Part shown: positions 57,927 through 64,000 of the stretch, one piece after another
Numbering within the stretch: the first letter of the stretch is position 1
Layout of the letters: every line of letters starts with the position of its first letter
Assembly (NCBI GenBank): GCA_010015745.1
Contig: ML978162.1
Span: 372,001-436,000, forward strand
DNA length: 64,000 nucleotides
Origin: Setomelanomma holmii
Taxonomy: Eukaryota > Ascomycota > Dothideomycetes > Pleosporales > Phaeosphaeriaceae
Reading direction: 5' to 3'
Notes under the pieces: model-generated
The model's input: the letters and a program-made list of their open reading frames with translations, nothing else
Told to the model about the DNA's origin: nothing
The model's database searches: none
Made by a program: the position numbers and the translations under genes

Positions 57927-60707
57927 ATGAGTGACGTGTTGCTCGAATTCCTGCGTGCTTCGCTGCCCGACGAGCTTGCTGCTGTCCTTGAGGATGTTCT
58001 AAACGCTGCCGAATCAGGCAACTTCCTTGCCGTTCTGCAACAGCCCGACGTTCAAATTCTCCTGGGACAAGACGAGAGCGAGGCTACGGTATCAGTCAAA
58101 CATGACGGATTCCCACTTTGGAGCGACTACATCTTCCATCGACTGGGCATATTGCTCTCCAAAAGAGGCGAAGAGCAAGGCACACCACTTCGGGAAACAG
58201 CAGCATATCGCCAACAACTCTTTTTCATTGTTGCCGTTGCAGCCCTCCATGCATTCATACAATCAACAGTCACGGGACCGCCACTGCCGTTCAAATCAGC
58301 GGAGGTAATATTACCAAATGACATATCTCAGGAAGCAAAGACGCTCAAGAAAACCCGAGCGGGTTTGATCACCTCCTTGAGTGCGGACGGAGTGGCGGCG
58401 TACAAGCTCACGCCGAATATTGAGCTGCTTTGTCTAGCTGACACTATTCTCATTTGCCCGCCTATCCAAAAGACCATCGAGCTATCCGCGTGGGCACGAC
58501 TAAGAGTCAATTTTACGCATCAGAAGCTTCTGAGCGAGCCAGCCCCGAGCTTGCAAACTGCGATCTACAGCGATCTTGACATTGTTGAGGGCCTCATTAA
58601 GACCTCTGAGAAGATATCCAAGATCGCGGACCTTCATACAAGCTTTCTGATCGAAAGAGCCGCCATACACACGCACCATGGTCTCGACAAAAAGGCCAAA
58701 GCAGACTTAGACAAGGCTACAGTGGAACGCAAGTTCGACTTTGCGTTGACTGGCCTTATGGGCAAAAGGACGAAATTTCAACAGAAAGACACGAGTCAGC
58801 TGTTAGTTCTTGCGCGGAGTGCAAACACTCTAGCAAACCACGCCGCTGAAGAGGCTTCCAAACCCAAGGCCTTAGATCTCAATGACGACACACTGCACGA
58901 GTCGATACAGTACACCGAGAATCCAGCCTCAATAGACATCAAGGACGAATCTTCACTGCCTGCTGGTCTTGCAGAGCTGGACCCTGCAAATCAGCCACTG
59001 CTCGATCCTCTCGATTCGGTCATCTTGCTATCCTTGGCCGAAAGCATCAAGAACACCAATCCTGCGGACGGTTTGACACGAGAAGAGACGATCCCGTATG
59101 CAACAAGAGTACTCGAAGGCGGAAGCTCCAATTGGCAGGTCTACACGCAAGCACTACTGGTACGAAGTCGCATCGAGGGGTACAAATCAAGGACAATGGA
59201 GAGGGGCTTACTACAACTGCAAGCTCTTGTCGACCAGGTTATCGCCGAAACCTTAGGCGAGGCTACTACAGATGCTGAGACGGGCGAGAAGGTCACTTCG
59301 TTCCTGCCACAAGCCAAGGAGGGGGAGGCAGCATCCGTCAGTGAACGACTACGCTACGTCTTTCCACTAAGCTCGCCATCAAGATGGGACTTGGAGGCGG
59401 AGCTAGCTGCACGCTGGGTACACATCGGCGGCCTTCGCTCTGCACTTGAGATATATCAGCGACTTGAGATGTGGGCTGAGGCAGCGCTGTGCTGGGCGGC
59501 GACCGAGAAGGAAGACAAGGCACGGAGGCTAGTGCGGAAACAGCTCTTCCATGCCAACAACGGCAATGACGATGATGCGGATCCGGATAAAGAGACATGG
59601 GAAGGCCCTGCGCGTGACCCTCCACCCACTGAAGCCCCGCGGCTCTACTGCATTCTTGGAGACATTGGTCGGGACCTGTCGATGTACGAAAAGGCTTGGG
59701 AAGTGTCGGGTAGCCGTTATGCTCGAGCACAACGCTCCCTTGGCCAGAATTATATTGCCCAACGCAACTACGAAAAGGCAGCGGAAGCGTACGCTCTGTC
59801 GCTCAAAGTCAACACGCTCTACCAACCAGCCTGGTTCGCTCTAGGCTGCGCTTATCTAGAGCTGCAGCAGTTCAAGAATGCGGTTGAGGCTTTTTCACGC
59901 TGCGTTCAGCTTGACGATCGTGACGCTGAGTCGTGGTCGAATCTTGCTGCTTCATTACTGCACCTGAGGTCGAAGGCTAGGACAAATGAAGATGGTGAGG
60001 AAGAGAAGGTGACGAGCCACCCTCGCACAGATGCTTTGAAGGCATTTAGGCGAGCTGCGACACTCAAGCACGACAACTATCGCATCTGGTCCAACGTCCT
60101 GGCAGTGGCCGCCTCCACAGACCCGCCTTCGTGGAACGACGTTATCAATGCACAGCGAAACATTTGCGAGCTGCGAGGATCAACTGATGGAGAGACATGC
60201 GTGGATGCCGAGGTGCTTGATATGCTTATTAAGCATCTGGTGCAATCGGAAGAAGAGTTCGACATCAGCAGGCCTGGTCTTACTCGTATGACAAGCGACC
60301 TGATCGAGAAGAACATCAAGCCTCTCATCACCTTTTCGCCAAAGCTCTGGACAATACTGTCGACGCTATATACTCATACTCAGCGCCCTGGATCAGCACT
60401 GGAGTGTCATGAAAAGGCATGGCGCGCAGTCACTTCGCAGCCGAAATGGGAGTCTGGGACTGAGGCCGAATGGGACATTGTAGTCGACCAGACCATCGAC
60501 CTCGTAGATGCATATGAGACACTTGGCCCAAGAAAAAGGACGGAAGGACTGGCTGCAGGTAGCGGAGAGCTTGTCGCAAAAGACTGGAAATTCAAAGCAA
60601 GGAGCGCCATCAGGAGCGTGATTGGAAAAGGAAAGGAGAGTTGGGAGGACAGTGCAGGCTGGGACAGGTTGAAAGAGAGATTGGATGGGCTGAAGGGTAG
60701 GGACTAA
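57927..60707 (+). CDS. EMW1: Emw1/TTC27-type tetratricopeptide protein
   Basis: An uninterrupted 926-codon gene, close to the 904 residues of yeast Emw1. The N-terminal 550 residues are mostly helical with no named motif. Residues about 590-720 contain clear TPR units, such as ARAQRSLGQNYIAQRNYEKAAEAYALSL, here given in parts as YIAQRNYEKAAEAY, LGCAYLELQQFKNAVEAFSR and WSNLAASLLHL. A long charged linker follows and the C-terminal third is again helical. Yeast Emw1 is essential and required for cell-wall integrity; animal TTC27 is linked to assembly of large complexes. The ATG at 57927 follows a short A-rich leader. No introns are present, in contrast with most neighbours. Confidence 0.9.
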   Translation: MSDVLLEFLRASLPDELAAVLEDVLNAAESGNFLAVLQQPDVQILLGQDESEATVSVKHDGFPLWSDYIFHRLGILLSKRGEEQGTPLRETAAYRQQLFFIVAVAALHAFIQSTVTGPPLPFKSAEVILPNDISQEAKTLKKTRAGLITSLSADGVAAYKLTPNIELLCLADTILICPPIQKTIELSAWARLRVNFTHQKLLSEPAPSLQTAIYSDLDIVEGLIKTSEKISKIADLHTSFLIERAAIHTHHGLDKKAKADLDKATVERKFDFALTGLMGKRTKFQQKDTSQLLVLARSANTLANHAAEEASKPKALDLNDDTLHESIQYTENPASIDIKDESSLPAGLAELDPANQPLLDPLDSVILLSLAESIKNTNPADGLTREETIPYATRVLEGGSSNWQVYTQALLVRSRIEGYKSRTMERGLLQLQALVDQVIAETLGEATTDAETGEKVTSFLPQAKEGEAASVSERLRYVFPLSSPSRWDLEAELAARWVHIGGLRSALEIYQRLEMWAEAALCWAATEKEDKARRLVRKQLFHANNGNDDDADPDKETWEGPARDPPPTEAPRLYCILGDIGRDLSMYEKAWEVSGSRYARAQRSLGQNYIAQRNYEKAAEAYALSLKVNTLYQPAWFALGCAYLELQQFKNAVEAFSRCVQLDDRDAESWSNLAASLLHLRSKARTNEDGEEEKVTSHPRTDALKAFRRAATLKHDNYRIWSNVLAVAASTDPPSWNDVINAQRNICELRGSTDGETCVDAEVLDMLIKHLVQSEEEFDISRPGLTRMTSDLIEKNIKPLITFSPKLWTILSTLYTHTQRPGSALECHEKAWRAVTSQPKWESGTEAEWDIVVDQTIDLVDAYETLGPRKRTEGLAAGSGELVAKDWKFKARSAIRSVIGKGKESWEDSAGWDRLKERLDGLKGRD

Positions 60708-61028
60708 GTGGCGAGCATACTGCAACTCTACCTTTTGTCAGGGCGTGAAGAGAAGAAAAGAAAAAGTGTCTGAACGTTAAGTACGACTTGTTCCGACCTC
60801 CGATCAACTAATGCATGCAGATCATGCGTCATTAGAGGGATTAGCGAAGGGTCGGCGCGCTAATTGTGGGTCTAGAAATTACCTAGTGTGATCGAAACCA
60901 TCACCATATCCATTTGTTGTAGGGATCGGTGAAGGCACACGATCCGATGATGTACCGAGACAACTACATAAGCTCAGAAGAAGTCAGACTGATGCATATA
61001 CAGCACTTTCAGCAAGACGGTCGGGTTA
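60708..61028. other. Gap between Emw1-like and PRISE-like genes
   Basis: About 320 bases that should hold the Emw1 3' end and the promoter of the next gene. An ATG at 60952 begins a different frame that stops at 61071. No in-frame ATG for the PRISE-like protein exists here after the TGA upstream of it. Confidence 0.4.
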
Positions 61029-62370
61029 AAGAGCAAAGTTGCATTCGTGTCTGGTGCCAATAGACTAAGTGGTAATGCCATCATTGAGTATCTTATCCGC
61101 CTTCCAAAGGCTGAATTGTAGGTTGTCGAATCGATACCAAAGATTCAACTGATATTCTTTCGCAGCTCGCGTATCATCATCTCTTCACGCTCGCCACTGG
61201 CTACAACATGGCAAGATCATCGTGTCGATTTCGTTGCCATCGACTTTCTTGCTTCAGTCGCAGATATCAAACAAAAGCTAGAAGAAGCTGGCTGTCATGA
61301 AGTCACACATGCCTACTTCACGAGCTACATACACAAGGACGACTTCAATGCCCTCAAAGAAGCCAACATACCACTGTTCCGCAACTTTGTCGATGCCATT
61401 GATTCTGTCGACGGAAAGTCTCTGCAAAGAATATGCCTACAAACCGGCGGCAAGTACTACGGCATCCACAAAGTCAGTCCGCCAATCTGTCCGTGCCCAG
61501 AGGATCTCCCAAGGATCGAAGACGAGCATCAATTCTATTACGACCAAGAAGACTATTTGCAGGAGACGTCGGCGAAGAACGGATGGGGATGGAACATCAT
61601 CCGCCCAGGTGCGATTGTTGGATATGCGCCAGGAAGTACGTGCTTTGGTCCCACGCTTCCACTCCCGCGCGCAGATACCAACTACATGTGCAATAGAAAG
61701 CGGCATGTCCATCGCCCTCTCCGTAGCCTTATACTTCATAACCTGCGCACGCACCGGCGAAACCGCACGTTTTGGTGGCAACAAGTTCTTCTGGAACTGT
61801 CTTGAGGACAACTCGTACACGCCGTCCATCGCAGACATGACGATCTGGGCGACGACGCACGAGCACACGCGGAACGAGGCGTTCAACCATGCTAATGGTG
61901 ACGTGTACTTGTGGAAGACGCAGCTGCACCGACTTGGTATGCATTATGGTGTTGAGGTTGCTGGCGACGTCGAAAGCTCGGGGGAGGATGTGAAGACATC
62001 GAGCTACCACTCTTCGAATTCTTTCTCGCTGGCTGATTGGAGTGCTGGCAAGCGCGAGATTTGGGACGATATATGTACCCAGCACGGCGGCAAGAAAGAA
62101 GCGTTCGATTGGTGTACCTGCTGGTTCATGGATTGGGTTGTGGGTAAAGCATGGCCAACTTGGGTGTCGGTTAGCAAGGCGTGGAAGTTTGGATGTAGTA
62201 GATTTGATGACACAGTGGAGACTTGGTTCGAGACGATTCGCGCACTTGAGAATGCTGGAGTACTGCCTAAGTCTGGAGAGGTGAAGAAGAGCGGTGGGAA
62301 GGGTCAAAGGGGAGGATTGAACGAAGTGTATGAGTTGGGGCTGGATGGGAAACATGTTTACAAGACGTAA
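61029..62370 (+). CDS. PRISE-type (progesterone-5beta-reductase/iridoid-synthase-like) reductase, start not found
   Basis: Exons to 61117, 61166-61635 and 61697-62370 join in phase. The sequence begins KSKVAFVSGANRLSGNAIIE, a Rossmann-fold NAD(P)-binding start, and continues through FTSYIHKDDF and the family signature LQTGGKYYGIHK. It then reads PCPEDLPRIEDE and FYYDQEDYL, WNIIRPGAIVGYAPG and a substrate domain ending WKFGCSRFDDT. These are features of the PRISE family of short-chain reductases that reduce activated enones. Total length is about 410 residues. No in-frame ATG lies between the upstream TGA and the first Rossmann strand, so the start is in an unseen exon, is non-ATG, or has been lost. 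I cannot tell whether the gene is active. Confidence 0.72.
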
Positions 62371-63495
62371 AGACGATACTTGAATTGCCTTATTATACGC
62401 ACCTCGTGTTCTTGGACCATGTTGACGGGGATTAGGACCTCTTTAGGGCCGTTGGGGTCCTTGCACAGCTGGACCTATTTAGCGTCCGGCGCCACGGTGT
62501 TGTACGGTAAATTGAATTGAGACGTTCCTGGATGTATTCGGACCAGAAGTTGGAGCTGCTGGTGTGAGAAGAGAGGAATGTGAAGAGTACAGGAACCGGT
62601 GGGCTGAGGGCGAGAGACGAGTGGTACTGCAACCATGGGATATGTCCAAGAAGATGAAAACCTTTCAAGGTACGAGCCATGCGATGTGTTCATGAAAATG
62701 AGAATTTTCGAGATGCGGACATCGCTATACCTTGGTTGATGTGGAGTAAAAGTCTGGTACATCCAGACCCTGACATGGAGCAGTGCGGTGTTGGGAGGCT
62801 AAGAACCATGGACTGACCTCACGACAACAGGTACCCCGCGTGATTTCCCATTTCATTACAATTGCCAAGAAAAGATCAGTGCGTCTAGCTTTGTGACTAT
62901 GATAAATACGGTTCTGGCTATCCTCACAGGACTTCAGGACGAGACTGATTGGAGCGAAAAGGTGCTGAGGTTCTACAGGAAGCTGCAAAACCTGAAGACA
63001 TCACTTCTGATCTGCATACTTATACTGCTTGAGATCTCGATGTTTTCATTACTGCATGTGCCCGTGCTACTCAATGCAGCATGTAACTCTGCGCTTTCGA
63101 AAGACCATATGACAGCCAGAGGGGTATAAAGCTCAACGCCGTATCGAGATACTTGCTCGTGCAGCCATGTAGGTTCCAAGGCATATTGCATACACAACCA
63201 TCCCACAGCTCAAAACAATCGTCATGCACGGCGCACATATCTCCCGATCCAAGTCATCAGGAAAGTAGAAAGAAAGAAAAGCCGTGAACGGCCCGGTCCT
63301 TACGGCGTGGAGGCGACATGTTGCGTGGTTCCCAAGTCTTGTTTATCCGTTTGCGCATCCGGCGCTTAGGCAATTTTGTAGAAGCCGTTGCTCTTCCTTC
63401 CGAATGAGCTGCTCAGTCAAAGGAAGCTGCACGTGCTCTCCCTTCCTAGTTGAGTAACTCCGTTGAAGCTATTGATCGTTGCGCATGTACTTCTG
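62371..63495. other. Intergenic region downstream of the PRISE-like gene
   Basis: About 1.1 kb with no supported gene. Small frames on both strands fit no family. I see nothing else. Confidence 0.4.
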
Positions 63496-63872
63496 CTCTT
63501 CCTACACACTCCCATGCTCTTTGTTCCCACTCCCGTGCTCTTCTATTCACACTTTCACACTCCTATGCTCTTGTATTCCTACTTCCACAATTTTATGATC
63601 TTCTATTGACACTCCTATGTTCTTCGATTCACTGCTATGCTCTTCCTTTCACACTCCTATCCACTCTTATCCACTCTCATCTAGTCCCATCCACTCCCAC
63701 CCACTTCTATTCATTTCTACTCACTTCCATTCACACTCCTATCCACTTCTATTCGCATTCCCATCCACTCGCACTCTCATCCACTTCCATTCACACTTCT
63801 ATGCTCTCACATTCCTATTTCTACACTATCATACAGTTCTAGTCACACCTCCATGCTCTTCGATTCATCCTG
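63496..63872 (+). repeat. Pyrimidine-rich degenerate tandem repeat
   Basis: This stretch is built of degenerate units around CACTCCTATGCTCTTC, TATTCACACTCCTATCC and similar, repeated more than ten times. The plus strand is nearly all C and T with scattered A, a strong strand asymmetry. Apparent open frames rich in His, Ser and Leu (63450-63880) are a by-product of the repeat. It is not a plausible coding region. Confidence 0.88.
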
Positions 63873-64000
63873 GAAAATAACGAGAGCTGGAACAAAGCAC
63901 GTTCGAGTTTTTGTAGCCTCCACATAAGTGGCGCAAAACTTTATAAAACGAATTTAGTGTGATGGATGCTGCAGATTGAAACGAGTGGCATGACTTATCT
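63873..64000. other. Window end
   Basis: The last 128 bases hold nothing I can identify. Confidence 0.4.

Noticed and set aside
63450..63880. Plus-strand His/Ser/Leu-rich frames of 87-130 codons
   Set aside because: They are a direct product of the pyrimidine-rich tandem repeat.

Overview
The window is eukaryotic nuclear DNA from a filamentous ascomycete. Protein-coding genes are interrupted by short introns (mostly 48-70 nt) with GT..AG ends and CTRAY-like branch sites, genes lie on both strands, and several families are fungus-specific (HET, LIM-RhoGAP, Stu1/CLASP, fungal Atos). The family content and a TPP riboswitch upstream of THI4 fit Pezizomycotina. I lean towards Dothideomycetes, which is an inference I cannot test here. 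Exon models were built by hand from both strands. For nearly all complete genes the joined exons give a whole number of codons.

Layout. 1-3663 (-): 5' part of a LIM-RhoGAP. 6745-8067 (+): THI4 with a TPP riboswitch and a decoy uORF in its leader. 8948-12638 (+): Stu1/CLASP. 13223-13756 (-): small C2H2 protein. 14220-14588 (-): glyoxalase-fold protein. 14993-19426 (-): full-length ABCB multidrug transporter. 20543-21884 (+): F-box protein, convergent with a mitochondrial rhodanese (21990-22833, -). 23725-26913 (-): multi-KH RNA-binding protein. 28064-30510 (-): uncharacterised low-complexity protein, divergent from a pyrimidine 5'-nucleotidase (30797-31907, +), which converges on a glycine-zipper/prion-like protein (32164-33131, -). 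33936-34506 (-): small secreted protein. About 34.8-41.0 kb is an accessory stretch: a possible kinase remnant, a coiled-coil gene, a decayed HET gene and a decayed sugar transporter. 41290-43786 (-): Atos-like gene divergent from a Fyv7-like rRNA-processing gene (44440-45113, +). 47751-49277 (+): three-repeat Myb factor. 51.3-54.5 kb: a disabled GIY-YIG-type gene whose single intron is swollen by a minisatellite, with a deleted pogo/Fot1-like transposon just upstream of its start. About 55.6 kb: a defective intron-containing tRNA-Lys. 56492-57481 (-): basic-secretory-protein-like metallopeptidase, divergent from an Emw1/TTC27-like TPR protein (57927-60707, +). 61029-62370 (+): PRISE-type reductase without a visible start codon. 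63.5-63.9 kb: pyrimidine-rich repeat.

Most genes are housekeeping and do not form a pathway; I see no biosynthetic cluster. The most unusual parts are the riboswitch-controlled THI4, the PIP-box/GIY-YIG gene with its repeat-expanded intron and neighbouring transposon, and a set of disabled accessory genes. Most of their stop codons could come from C-to-T or G-to-A changes, which suggests but does not prove repeat-induced point mutation (RIP).
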